From Clostridiales bacterium (GTDB lineage: Bacteria; Bacillota_A; Clostridia; Christensenellales; Aristaeellaceae), in the NCBI GenBank assembly GCA_024684665.1, contig JAIKWN010000222.1, forward strand, positions 1-34,351: a stretch of DNA of 34,351 nucleotides. The letters are read 5' to 3'. Shown one piece after another: positions 1-7,047 of this stretch. The notes under the pieces are model-generated. The model was not told the origin of the DNA, ran no database searches, and saw only the letters and a program-made list of their open reading frames with translations. The translations under genes were made by a program, and so were the position numbers. Positions within the stretch are counted from its first letter, which is position 1. Each line of letters opens with the position of its first letter.

Positions 1-49
1 TTTCACTAGAACCTGAATCTAGCGCGTCTGCCAATTCCGCCATTCCCGC
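1..49 (-). tRNA. tRNA-Leu (CAG), 5' part only
   Basis: The reverse complement gives a 5' acceptor strand GCGGGAA, a D arm, and an anticodon stem CTAGA/TCTAG enclosing the loop TTCAGGT, so the anticodon is CAG (Leu). The variable arm, T arm and 3' end lie beyond the window start. It is the last visible gene of the seven-tRNA transcript. Confidence 0.9.
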
Positions 50-55
50 AGAAAT

Positions 56-140
<85 letters not shown>

Positions 141-147
141 AGAAATA

Positions 148-223
148 TGGAGCTGGCGAAGGGAATCGAACCCGCAACCTGCTGATTACAAATCAGCTGC
201 TCTGCCAATTGAGCTACGCCAGC
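148..223 (-). tRNA. tRNA-Thr (TGT)
   Basis: The acceptor strands GCTGGCG/CGCCAGC pair fully, followed by T and an encoded CCA. The anticodon stem GCTGA/TCAGC encloses the loop TTTGTAA, giving anticodon TGT (Thr). The D arm and GGTTCGATTCC T arm are standard. Confidence 0.97.
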
Positions 224-249
224 GAGTGCTCAATGGTATTGAGGGGAAA

Positions 250-326
250 TGGCGACGCGGAAGGGGCTCGAACCCTCGACCTCCAGCGTGACAGGCTGGC
301 ATTCTAACCAACTGAACTACCGCGCC
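250..326 (-). tRNA. tRNA-Asp (GTC)
   Basis: The acceptor strands GGCGCGG/CCGCGTC pair with one G-T wobble, with discriminator G and an encoded CCA. The anticodon stem CCAGC/GCTGG encloses CTGTCAC, giving anticodon GTC (Asp). A G73 discriminator is the known identity base for tRNA-Asp. Confidence 0.97.
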
Positions 327-331
327 GAATA

Positions 332-407
332 TGGTGGGCCTTCAGGGTTTCGAACCCCGGACCGAGCGGTTATGAGCCGCCTGCTCTGACCACTGAGCTA
401 AAGGCCC
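332..407 (-). tRNA. tRNA with CAT anticodon, probably tRNA-Ile2
   Basis: The acceptor strands are GGGCCTT/AAGGCCC, then A and an encoded CCA; the anticodon loop is CTCATAA. CAT can mean initiator Met, elongator Met or Ile2 (C34 modified to lysidine). The gene lacks the three G-C pairs of an initiator anticodon stem. Acceptor pairs 4-69 and 5-68 are both C-G, the pattern reported as TilS recognition in E. coli tRNA-Ile2, whereas E. coli tRNA-Met has U-A and A-U there. The anticodon arm also resembles Ile2. The Ile2 reading is an inference. Confidence 0.9.
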
Positions 408-423
408 TGAAGAACCACGGAAA

Positions 424-498
424 TGGTGACCCCGAGGGGAATCGAACCCCTGTTATCGCCGTGAAAGGGCGGTGTCTTGACCTCTTGACCACGGGGCC
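424..498 (-). tRNA. tRNA-Glu (TTC)
   Basis: The acceptor strands GGCCCCG/CGGGGTC pair with one wobble, followed by A and an encoded CCA. The anticodon is TTC (Glu). The T arm is GGTTCGATTCC. The cognate synthetase gltX is also in this window, at 12773-14290, but not linked to this transcript. Confidence 0.97.
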
Positions 499-514
499 GG
501 AAAGCAAAAGCAAA

Positions 515-591
515 TGGTCGGAGTGAAGGGATTCGAACCCCCGGCCTCATGCTCCCAAAGCACGCGCGCTACCAAACTGCGCCACACTCCG
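515..591 (-). tRNA. tRNA-Pro (TGG)
   Basis: The acceptor strands CGGAGTG/CACTCCG pair fully, followed by A and an encoded CCA. The anticodon stem CGTGC/GCATG (one wobble) encloses TTTGGGA, giving anticodon TGG (Pro). It is the first gene of the array; its 5' end is about 25 bases downstream of the predicted transcription start. Confidence 0.97.
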
Positions 592-622
592 GTATACGGA
601 ACAGCTTCCGCAACGCTCATGG

Positions 623-651
623 ATTATAGCGCATCTGGTTCCACTTGTCAA
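623..651 (-). promoter_or_regulatory. consensus sigma-A promoter of the tRNA array
   Basis: On the minus strand there is a perfect -35 TTGACA (646-651), a 17-base spacer and a perfect -10 TATAAT (623-628). The predicted start near 616 gives a leader of about 25 bases before tRNA-Pro. All twelve hexamer bases match the consensus. Confidence 0.92.
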
Positions 652-730
652 CAACTTTTTCCCTGACGTGCACGCGATATTCCGTACAGTCGGTTTGTTT
701 GTGACTGAGAACGAAAAATCGCCCGCCCGC

Positions 731-759
731 TTGCTGGAACACGAATGGACGTGTATAAT
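731..759 (+). promoter_or_regulatory. putative promoter of the nudC gene run
   Basis: A perfect -10 TATAAT lies at 754-759, with a weak -35 TTGCTG (731-736) 17 bases upstream. Transcription would start near 766, about 50 bases before nudC and divergent from the tRNA promoter. Confidence 0.65.
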
Positions 760-815
760 CAGACAAAACGCCATACAAATCATTGAAGAAACAACAGTAA
801 AGGAGCCATTGCCGT

Positions 816-1643
816 ATGATCCAGGATATCGCGCCTTCAAAGCTCAAAAACGAATATGAACCGCGTCCGCCCCGCGCAGGGGACAGGATCCTGCGGTTCG
901 ATGCGGACGGCGGGCTGTATGCGTATACCGGGGAGGGGCGCGTCCGCTTTCCGGTATACGGCGAGATCCCGGCTGAAGGCGTGGTGTATCTGTTTTCCGT
1001 GGATGAAACCGGGTATTTTCTTGCGCCCCGGGGCGATCAGACAGAACTCCCGGGTTTTGCGTTCAGGACGCTGCGGGACCTGCGGGGGATGGAAGACGGC
1101 AGGGAAGTCTTTGCCGCGTTCACGGCGTATCATTTATGGAGATGGTATGAGGACAACCGCCGCTGCGGCCGATGCGGCGATGAAAACGCCCTGGATGAAA
1201 AGGAGCGCGCCCTGCGGTGCCGGGCGTGCGGACATGTGATCTATCCCCGGATCAATCCCGCCGTGATCGTTGGCGTTACGAACGGCGATCACCTGCTGCT
1301 CACCCGCTACCGCAGAGGCTACGGGCACAACGCGCTGGTCGCGGGTTTCACGGAAATCGGGGAGACGCTGGAGCAGACGGTGGAGCGGGAAGTGATGGAA
1401 GAGACGGGGCTTCGCGTAAAAAACATCCGCTATTACAAATCCCAGCCCTGGGGAATCGCACAGGACATCCTGACGGGCTTTTACTGCGAGGTGGACGGGG
1501 ACATCAGTATCCGCATGGATCCGCGCGAACTGAAATACGCTGAGTGGGTGCGGCGCGGGGAGATCGAACTGCAGCCTGACAGCATGAGCCTCACCAATGA
1601 AATGATGACGGTCTTTAAAGAGGGCAGGGAGGGCGCTTTCTGA
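816..1643 (+). CDS. nudC: NAD(H) pyrophosphatase / deNADding Nudix hydrolase NudC
   Basis: This Nudix enzyme would split NAD(H) into AMP and NMN(H); family members also remove NAD caps from RNA. The 275-residue protein has the NudC layout: an N-terminal domain, a zinc ribbon with Cys117, Cys120, Cys135 and Cys138, then a complete Nudix box at 177-199 (Gly177, Glu183, Arg191-Glu192, Glu195-Glu196, Gly198). The specificity motif SQPW follows at 209-212 but continues GIAQD instead of the PFP of E. coli NudC. AAAGGAG at 799-805 supports the ATG. It leads a seven-gene plus-strand run, and the next start lies one base after its stop. The family call is firm; whether NADH or capped RNA is the main substrate cannot be read here. 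Confidence 0.93.
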   Translation: MIQDIAPSKLKNEYEPRPPRAGDRILRFDADGGLYAYTGEGRVRFPVYGEIPAEGVVYLFSVDETGYFLAPRGDQTELPGFAFRTLRDLRGMEDGREVFAAFTAYHLWRWYEDNRRCGRCGDENALDEKERALRCRACGHVIYPRINPAVIVGVTNGDHLLLTRYRRGYGHNALVAGFTEIGETLEQTVEREVMEETGLRVKNIRYYKSQPWGIAQDILTGFYCEVDGDISIRMDPRELKYAEWVRRGEIELQPDSMSLTNEMMTVFKEGREGAF

Positions 1644-1644
1644 G

Positions 1645-2193
1645 ATGATCCTGTATGACGGAAGGCCGGAAGACACGGCGGGACGACTGCCCCGCGAGAT
1701 ACGGACCTACGATTTCCTGGACAGCCTCGGCATCCCCTATCAGCGGACGGATCATGAGCGCGCGGACAATATGGCGGCGTGCAACGAAATCGACGCGATT
1801 CTCGGCGTGATCATCTGCAAGAACCTCTTCCTCTGCAACCGGCAAAAGACGCAGTACTACCTGCTGATGATGCCGGGAGACAAGAAGTTCAAGACAAAGG
1901 AGCTTTCTGCGCAGATCCATACCGCCCGGCTGTCTTTCGCCGAGGCGGACGCCATGCTGGAACATCTGGATATTGAGCCCGGCGCGGTCAGCATTATGGG
2001 CCTGATGAACGACCGGGAGAAGAGGGTGCAGCTGCTGATCGACGAGGACGTTTTGCAGGACGAATTCATCGGTTGCCATCCCTGCGTCTGCACTTCCAGC
2101 CTAAAAATCCGCACGAAGGATATCACAGAACGATTTCTCCCCGCCACGGGACACCGATTTGTGACCGTGAAGCTGGTTGGAGAGGACGTATAA
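1645..2193 (+). CDS. YbaK/ProX-family aminoacyl-tRNA deacylase (Ala-tRNA(Pro) type)
   Basis: This is a 182-residue single-domain editing protein of the YbaK/ProRS-associated family, most like free-standing ProX (PrdX), which hydrolyses alanine mis-attached to tRNA-Pro in trans. The conserved lysine sits in CKNLF (Lys59). The core runs through FKTKEL, the RLSFA segment, the GAVSIMGLMND segment and the late HPCVCTSSL segment, all typical of ProX. It uses the ATG one base after the nudC stop, and purine-rich GGGCAGGGAGGGC just upstream serves as ribosome site. It is therefore almost certainly co-translated with nudC. Clostridia often carry this protein separately from ProRS. A tRNA-Pro gene lies upstream, but divergently. 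Confidence 0.9.
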   Translation: MILYDGRPEDTAGRLPREIRTYDFLDSLGIPYQRTDHERADNMAACNEIDAILGVIICKNLFLCNRQKTQYYLLMMPGDKKFKTKELSAQIHTARLSFAEADAMLEHLDIEPGAVSIMGLMNDREKRVQLLIDEDVLQDEFIGCHPCVCTSSLKIRTKDITERFLPATGHRFVTVKLVGEDV

Positions 2194-2194
2194 G

Positions 2195-2209
2195 ATGAGC
2201 GAACTATGA
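2195..2209 (+). other. four-codon mini-ORF overlapping the next start
   Basis: The sequence ATG AGC GAA CTA TGA starts two bases after the preceding stop. Its stop shares bases with the ATG at 2206 (ATGA overlap). The purine-rich GGAGAGGA at about 2179-2186 is well spaced for this mini-ORF (about 8 bases) but far (about 20) from 2206, so re-initiation is possible. It may equally be a by-product of the ATGAGC duplication. Confidence 0.35.
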
Positions 2210-2946
2210 GCCTGTATGCGATCGGGGATCTGCATCTGCATTTTGGATCCGGGCTGAAATCTCCCGTGCAGCTGAGCGATCCCGTCTGGAGAAACCACGA
2301 AGAGCTTTTCCGACGGAACTGTGAACGGCTGATCCGGCCGGAAGATACGCTAGTTCTGGCCGGCGATCACAGCTGGGGGAAGAGCCTTTCCGAATGTGAA
2401 AAAGATTTCGACTATATCCAGGCGCTGCCGGGTCGGAAGATTCTGCTGCGCGGCAATCACGATATGTTCTGGGATGCGAAGAAGACGGACGCACTGAACC
2501 GCCATTTTGGCGGCAAGCTCTTCTTCCTGCAGAACAACTACGCAGCCTATGGCGACTGCGCGCTCGTCGGAACCAAAGGATACACCTTTGAGGGCCCTTT
2601 TTTCATGCGGGGCGGCAGAATCGTCGGCTGGGATACCGGAGAGGAACAGCACGCGAAGAAACTGGTGGAGCGGGAGGCGGAGAGGCTCCGCGCTTCGTTT
2701 GAAGCGGCCAGGGCCGACGGGTTCAGCCGGTTCATCGTTTTTCTGCATTATCCGCCGACCAGCATCCTGGAGCGGAACAGCGCTTTCACGGCGCTTGCGG
2801 AAGCCTATGGTGCGGAACAGGTCGTTTACGCACATTGCCACGGGGAGAGCCGCTTTCATGACAGCCTCATGGGACGGCATCACGGGATCGCGTATCGGCT
2901 GGTATCCGGCGACTATCTCAGATGGATGCCCGAAAGGATCCTGTAG
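2206..2946 (+). CDS. calcineurin-like metallophosphoesterase (COG1768 type)
   Basis: The 246-residue protein is a predicted phosphohydrolase with all metal-binding blocks of the calcineurin-like fold in order: GDLH at 7-10, GDHSWG at 53-58, GNHD at 83-86, HYPP near 180 and AHCHG near 208. The block order, the FLQNN and GTKGY stretches and the length match COG1768 proteins of Firmicutes. In my recollection those carry Ile where this one has His in GDHSWG, so that residue may be a local change. The substrate is unknown; the neighbouring nudC and sugar kinases make a nucleotide or phospho-sugar plausible. The start overlaps the mini-ORF at 2195-2209. The next gene starts 35 bases downstream. Confidence 0.85.
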   Translation: MSLYAIGDLHLHFGSGLKSPVQLSDPVWRNHEELFRRNCERLIRPEDTLVLAGDHSWGKSLSECEKDFDYIQALPGRKILLRGNHDMFWDAKKTDALNRHFGGKLFFLQNNYAAYGDCALVGTKGYTFEGPFFMRGGRIVGWDTGEEQHAKKLVEREAERLRASFEAARADGFSRFIVFLHYPPTSILERNSAFTALAEAYGAEQVVYAHCHGESRFHDSLMGRHHGIAYRLVSGDYLRWMPERIL

Positions 2947-2981
2947 ACGCGGGCGGAAAAGACGGGGAGCGGAGGTGTGAC

Positions 2982-3734
2982 ATGCTTGAACATAAAGTCA
3001 GAATCAACGGAATTGAAGTAAACGCGGCGTATTCGCAGGACGCGGTCGACGCCATCTTCCTGCCGTTTCTTCAAAAGCTGACGGATATGCAGAAAGAAAA
3101 GGCGGGGCGGCTCCTGGTGATGCTCGCAGCGCCGCCGGGGGCCGGGAAAAGCACGCTCCTCAGCTTTCTGGAAGCGCTATCCCGCAGCCATGAAGGACTG
3201 ACAGGCATACAGGCGATCGGCATGGACGGCTTCCACAGGCGACAGGAGTATCTGCAAAGTCATTACGCCGAAAGGGATGGAAGAACAGTATCCCTGGTGG
3301 AAATCAAGGGCGCGCCCGTGACCTTTGATCTTCCGAAACTGGCGGAGAACATCAAACGAGCGGCCTCCGGCGCGGTATGCGGCTGGCCGGTTTACGACCG
3401 GATGCTGCACAACCCGGTTGAGGATGCGCTGACTGTGGACGGGGACATTGTTCTGCTGGAAGGAAATTACCTGCTGCTGGACGAGGACGGGTGGCGGGAC
3501 TTGTCTTCATACGCCGACTATACCGTTTCGGTGCGGGCGTACGAGGAACTGCTGCGGACGCGTCTGATCGAGCGACGGATAAAGACCGGCGTGGACAGGG
3601 AGAAGGCGGTCCGTTTCGTCGATTTCAGCGATATGCCGAATGTCCGCCTCTGCCTTGAAAAGACTATGCCCGCGGACCTGCAGCTATGGATTGACGATGC
3701 GGGGGAGTATCACCGGGAGCGGAGAAACCTGTAA
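2982..3734 (+). CDS. P-loop nucleoside/sugar kinase, uridine kinase-phosphoribulokinase superfamily
   Basis: The 250-residue protein has a Walker A motif APPGAGKST at 50-58, a DGFH substrate loop at 82-85, a YDR motif and an EGNYLLL strand near 161 followed by a tryptophan. This is the pattern of the nucleoside/nucleotide kinase family that includes YggC and FrcK. It would phosphorylate a sugar or nucleoside with ATP; the exact substrate is not known. The open frame extends to 2922 inside the previous gene, but the ATG at 2982 has GGAGGTG at 2971-2977, so this start is preferred. A ribokinase gene follows 55 bases downstream, suggesting pentose or nucleoside salvage. Confidence 0.82.
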   Translation: MLEHKVRINGIEVNAAYSQDAVDAIFLPFLQKLTDMQKEKAGRLLVMLAAPPGAGKSTLLSFLEALSRSHEGLTGIQAIGMDGFHRRQEYLQSHYAERDGRTVSLVEIKGAPVTFDLPKLAENIKRAASGAVCGWPVYDRMLHNPVEDALTVDGDIVLLEGNYLLLDEDGWRDLSSYADYTVSVRAYEELLRTRLIERRIKTGVDREKAVRFVDFSDMPNVRLCLEKTMPADLQLWIDDAGEYHRERRNL

Positions 3735-3789
3735 GAGGCCGGATTCGCCCGATTCGCGGACGACAGAAAGGAAACGAAAGGACGCTCGC

Positions 3790-4713
3790 ATGAAAGTAAC
3801 GGTATTCGGTAGTTTTGTCGTAGATCTGATGGCGCGGTCCCCGCATCTTCCGGGACCGGGGGAAACCGTGAAAGGAAGCTTCTTCCGGCAGGGCGCGGGC
3901 GGAAAGGGATTCAACCAGGGCATTGCCGCGCGAAAAGCCGGCGCGGACGTGGCCATGATCACGAAACTGGGCCGGGATTCCCTTGCGGAAGTCGCGCTTT
4001 CGGCTATGGACGAAGCCGGGCTTGCAAGAGACTGGCTTTTCTACAGCGACGGCGAACCGACCGGCGTGGCGCTGATCCTCGTGGACGAGAAAACCAGCCA
4101 GAACGAGATCGTGATTGTGCCGGGTGCCTGCGCCACGATCACAAAGCGCGAGATCGAGTCACTGAAGCCGCGCATCCTGGAATCCGCTTATGTGCTCCTG
4201 CAGCTCGAAGTCAATCAGGACGCCAACGAAGAGGTTGCCCGGATTGCGAAGGCAAATGGCGTGCGCGTGATCGTGAATACAGCGCCGTATCAGCCGGTCA
4301 GCGACGAGTTTCTCCGGGAGTGCTTCCTGGTTACTCCGAACGAGGTTGAGGCGGAGGCGCTGACGGGGATTCCTGTAACCGACGAGGAGAGTGCGGAGCG
4401 CGCAGCTAGTGTATTCTTTCAGAAGGGTGTGGAGAACGTGCTCATCACCCTGGGCAGCCGCGGCGTTTATGTGCATGCGGAAGGCCGCAGCGGAATCCTG
4501 CCGGCCTATCCGGTTCATGCGATCGATACCACCGGCGCAGGGGATGCATTTAACGGGGGATTGCTCGCCGCGCTCTCGGAAGGCAGGACGATTTGGGAAG
4601 CGGCGGCTTTCGGCAATGCAGTCGCCGCGCTGTCTGTGCAGAAGCTGGGAACTACGCCATCCATGCCGACAAGGGCGGAAATCGACGCGTTCATTAAAGC
4701 ACGAGCTTATTGA
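3790..4713 (+). CDS. rbsK: ribokinase (PfkB family)
   Basis: This 307-residue PfkB-family kinase carries both signatures: GGKGFNQGIAARKAGA near 37-52 and DTTGAGDAFNGG near 246-257, where the Asp of GAGD is the catalytic base. The N-terminal GSFVVDL and the NxxE-like TPNEVEAE motif fit ribokinase. It would convert D-ribose plus ATP to ribose 5-phosphate. The longer frame from 3640 overlaps the preceding kinase; ATG 3790 has AAAGGA 8 bases upstream and gives the normal ribokinase N-terminus. No ribose transporter or RbsR is next to it, so it may serve ribose released from nucleotides rather than imported sugar. Confidence 0.88.
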   Translation: MKVTVFGSFVVDLMARSPHLPGPGETVKGSFFRQGAGGKGFNQGIAARKAGADVAMITKLGRDSLAEVALSAMDEAGLARDWLFYSDGEPTGVALILVDEKTSQNEIVIVPGACATITKREIESLKPRILESAYVLLQLEVNQDANEEVARIAKANGVRVIVNTAPYQPVSDEFLRECFLVTPNEVEAEALTGIPVTDEESAERAASVFFQKGVENVLITLGSRGVYVHAEGRSGILPAYPVHAIDTTGAGDAFNGGLLAALSEGRTIWEAAAFGNAVAALSVQKLGTTPSMPTRAEIDAFIKARAY

Positions 4714-4782
4714 GCAGAGATCAGAGATAAACAGCAATTCCTTCCTTGCCGATTGGCTAAGCTCGGAATGGAGGCCCTCAAA

Positions 4783-5268
4783 ATGGATACGCTGAACGTC
4801 ATCAGGCAGGACAGAAACGGAATGTATTCCTGGGCCGGGACTGTGGACGTGGGCTATGAACAGAAAACCTTCCGGATTGCCTTCGGAGTAGTCGGCGGGA
4901 TCAGCCTCATGCTGATCGTCATGAGTCTTAGTATGGGCGGGGACGTGCTTGGCATTACGCTGCTTTCCTGTCTGGGAGCCCTGGCGGTGACGGGAGGCGT
5001 CTGCTGGCTGTTTAACCGGAACGCGGGAAAGCGGCGCCAGCGCTACCGGATGACAGAGGACTGCGTCATATTCGTCGCCGGAAGGGCAACGAATCCGTTT
5101 TACTTCAAAAGCATCCGCCGCGCCGTCGTGTACCCTGAACGGTATATGATCGAACTGTATCCGCTGGTGGGCTCTGGCCCCGTATTCGCACCGCCGGAGG
5201 ACTGGGAGTTTGTGCGGAATTTCATCCTCCGGAGGATCCCACAGGCGGATGTGACAACGGAGCGCTGA
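4783..5268 (+). CDS. two-helix membrane protein of unknown function
   Basis: I do not recognise this 161-residue protein. It has a soluble head of about 30 residues, two hydrophobic segments at roughly 31-50 and 55-77, a basic turn (GKRRQRYR) and a cytosolic-looking tail of about 80 residues with aromatic and beta-strand character. The plan resembles small YcxB-like or PH-like clostridial membrane proteins, but no motif proves it. The frame can extend to a TTG at 4753; ATG 4783 is chosen because GGAGG at 4770-4774 is 8 bases upstream. It sits 69 bases after rbsK and 35 bases before the exonuclease, all on the same strand. Confidence 0.7.
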   Translation: MDTLNVIRQDRNGMYSWAGTVDVGYEQKTFRIAFGVVGGISLMLIVMSLSMGGDVLGITLLSCLGALAVTGGVCWLFNRNAGKRRQRYRMTEDCVIFVAGRATNPFYFKSIRRAVVYPERYMIELYPLVGSGPVFAPPEDWEFVRNFILRRIPQADVTTER

Positions 5269-5303
5269 TGAATAAACCATTCGTATAATACAGAGGAACT
5301 ACC

Positions 5304-5825
5304 ATTTCGCGATTTGTTGCCTATGATGTGGAAACGCCGAATCGGGACAATAACTGGATGAGTGCGATCGGGATCACAGTCCTCGAGGATGGAATAATCA
5401 CTGACGAATTCTCTTCACTGGTCGATCCGGAGATTTCTTTTGATCCTTTCAACACCTGGCTTACGGGAGCGAGGAGAGCGTCATGGGGCGCACCGTCCTT
5501 CCCGGCGCTCTGGCCGAGGATCGAACTGATGCTGGCTTCCGGACTTCCGGTGGCGCACAACGCGGAGTTTGATCTTGGCGTTCTCAGGCGCTGCCTGGAC
5601 GGCTACGGAATCGAGTGGAAACCGTATACCCGTTACCTCTGCACCGTGCAGATGGGCAGGAAGCTGCTCCACGAAATGAGCCACAAACTGGATGCGCTGG
5701 CGGCGTATTACGGAATCCCCCTTAATCATCACCGGGCGGCAAGTGACAGCCACGCCTGCGCGGAGATCCTGCGGAGGTATATGACAGATGGTGCGGACGT
5801 CCGGCAATTCATCAGGACGTATTAG
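5304..5825 (+). CDS. DnaQ-like 3'-5' exonuclease (DEDDh), apparent ATT start
   Basis: The 173-residue protein contains the three exonuclease motifs: ExoI FVAYDVET with Asp8 and Glu10, ExoII AHNAEFDLG, and ExoIII with HRAASD giving the DEDDh His and Asp. It would degrade DNA or RNA from the 3' end; stand-alone clostridial members act in repair or RNA turnover. The first ordinary start in frame is GTG 5328, which lies between the catalytic Asp and Glu and would remove Asp8. Upstream to the in-frame TAA at 5286-5288, the only plausible initiator is ATT at 5304. AGAGGA at 5292-5297 is 6 bases before it. ATT starts are rare (infC is the known case), so a point mutation or assembly error is the alternative. 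Confidence 0.8.
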   Translation: MSRFVAYDVETPNRDNNWMSAIGITVLEDGIITDEFSSLVDPEISFDPFNTWLTGARRASWGAPSFPALWPRIELMLASGLPVAHNAEFDLGVLRRCLDGYGIEWKPYTRYLCTVQMGRKLLHEMSHKLDALAAYYGIPLNHHRAASDSHACAEILRRYMTDGADVRQFIRTY

Positions 5826-5913
5826 TTTACATAATAAAGAAAACTCAGTAAGTGGCGAAATACAGAGAACTGCATAAATTGCGTTACACTTTGCATTTCT
5901 TCAAAACTCGATA

Positions 5914-5943
5914 TTGACAGAGCCTTATATAGAAAAATATCAT
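5914..5943 (+). promoter_or_regulatory. putative promoter of the BspA-like gene
   Basis: TTGACA (5914-5919) and TATCAT (5938-5943) are separated by 18 bases, inside an AT-rich intergenic stretch (5826-5983). Transcription would start near 5950, about 34 bases before the gene. Confidence 0.65.
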
Positions 5944-5983
5944 TATATCAACAAAACCGATAGCAAAAATGGAGGCTAAGGAT

Positions 5984-7027
5984 ATGTTCAGAAAAGCTGT
6001 TATTGTTCTGCTTTTTGTTTTGCTAGCCGCAATTTGTGCGTCAGCGTGTGCAGAAACGCTGACGCTTCCGGATGATCTGAAAGAGATCGGTGAAAAGGCA
6101 TTTTTCGGAGATAAGAAACTTGACGAGGTTATTATCCCTGATCATGTAAGCAAAATTCCGTCGCTGGCTTTTGCCGAGAGTTCCATCAAACGGATTAGCA
6201 TTCCCGCCTCGGTAATTGATATTGTGGAAGATGCTTTTGATGGCGTTAACGATTTGACAGTGGTTGCTCCCGAGGGAAGCAAAGCCCAGGAGTATGCGCA
6301 AGAGGATGCGCAGAAAAACCGCGGGTTTAAGTGGGAAAGCGCCCCACTTTTCCAGAGCGTTTTCTTTGGTAACTATCCACAGGATAAAGATGGTGGCATT
6401 AAACCGATTGAGTGGTATGTTCTCGACAGAAATGGGGACAAGGCATTTCTGCTTTCTCGGTATTGCCTTGACTTTAAAGAGTATTTTAACCATAAAGACG
6501 GCACGGGCAGAAGCGGTTGGTCCAGCAGCGAGATCAGAGACTGGCTGAACGATCGCAACGATGGCTTTATTGCAAAAGCTTTTACCAATCAAGAGCGTAA
6601 TGCAATCCAAACCACTCAAGTGGATTATGGTTACTCACAGGATGATCCACATTATTCAGTCATGGCTACTTTCATTGAAGAACATCGGTATGCAACGGAT
6701 TACGTGTTCCTCCTCAGCTATCAGGAATCACAACGGTATTTCCCGGCAGATCATGAATCAGATCCGAATCCTGCCAGAGTGGCGAAAGCGACGGACTACG
6801 TGAAAGCGCTGGCTGATGAGTATCAGGCAACAATCACTCTTGACATAGATGTGACCGGGATCGAAGCAGACGGGGCTTGCAACTGGTGGCTTCGCTCGTT
6901 GGGACCTTCTTCAGATTGTGCCAATACGGTTAAGGAAGATGGAAATGCTTGGCAGTATTCATTTCAAAACCATAAGCATTCCATTCGCCCTGCCATGTGG
7001 GTAGACCTTTCCGCTATTTCCGACTGA
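5984..7027 (+). CDS. secreted BspA-like leucine-rich repeat protein with DUF6273-type domain
   Basis: The 347-residue protein starts with a signal peptide (hydrophobic core at about 5-20, likely cut after ACA at 23). BspA-like repeats follow at about 25-95 (units of LTLPDDLKEIGEKAF type). From about 127 there is a DUF6273-type domain: FGNYPQ, PIEWYVL, WSSSEIRDWLN, NWWLRSLG and RPAMWVDL. Such proteins are common on or outside gut Firmicutes; function is unknown, with adhesion or glycan contact often proposed. ATG 5984 is preferred over 5969 because GGAGG (5971-5975) sits 8 bases before it. The gene is clearly richer in AT than its neighbours, which suggests separate acquisition or relaxed composition. 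A shared hairpin follows at 7048-7070. Confidence 0.85.
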   Translation: MFRKAVIVLLFVLLAAICASACAETLTLPDDLKEIGEKAFFGDKKLDEVIIPDHVSKIPSLAFAESSIKRISIPASVIDIVEDAFDGVNDLTVVAPEGSKAQEYAQEDAQKNRGFKWESAPLFQSVFFGNYPQDKDGGIKPIEWYVLDRNGDKAFLLSRYCLDFKEYFNHKDGTGRSGWSSSEIRDWLNDRNDGFIAKAFTNQERNAIQTTQVDYGYSQDDPHYSVMATFIEEHRYATDYVFLLSYQESQRYFPADHESDPNPARVAKATDYVKALADEYQATITLDIDVTGIEADGACNWWLRSLGPSSDCANTVKEDGNAWQYSFQNHKHSIRPAMWVDLSAISD

Positions 7028-7047
7028 AATCCATAATACAACAACAG

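Noticed and set aside
4159..5280. 373-codon open frame on the minus strand opposite rbsK and the membrane protein gene
   Set aside because: It spans two supported plus-strand genes, is rich in His/Arg/Gln without any domain pattern and has no ribosome site.
5284..5289. TATAAT as a promoter for the exonuclease
   Set aside because: It would start transcription only about 8 bases before the ATT and has no -35 element; read-through from the upstream gene is simpler.
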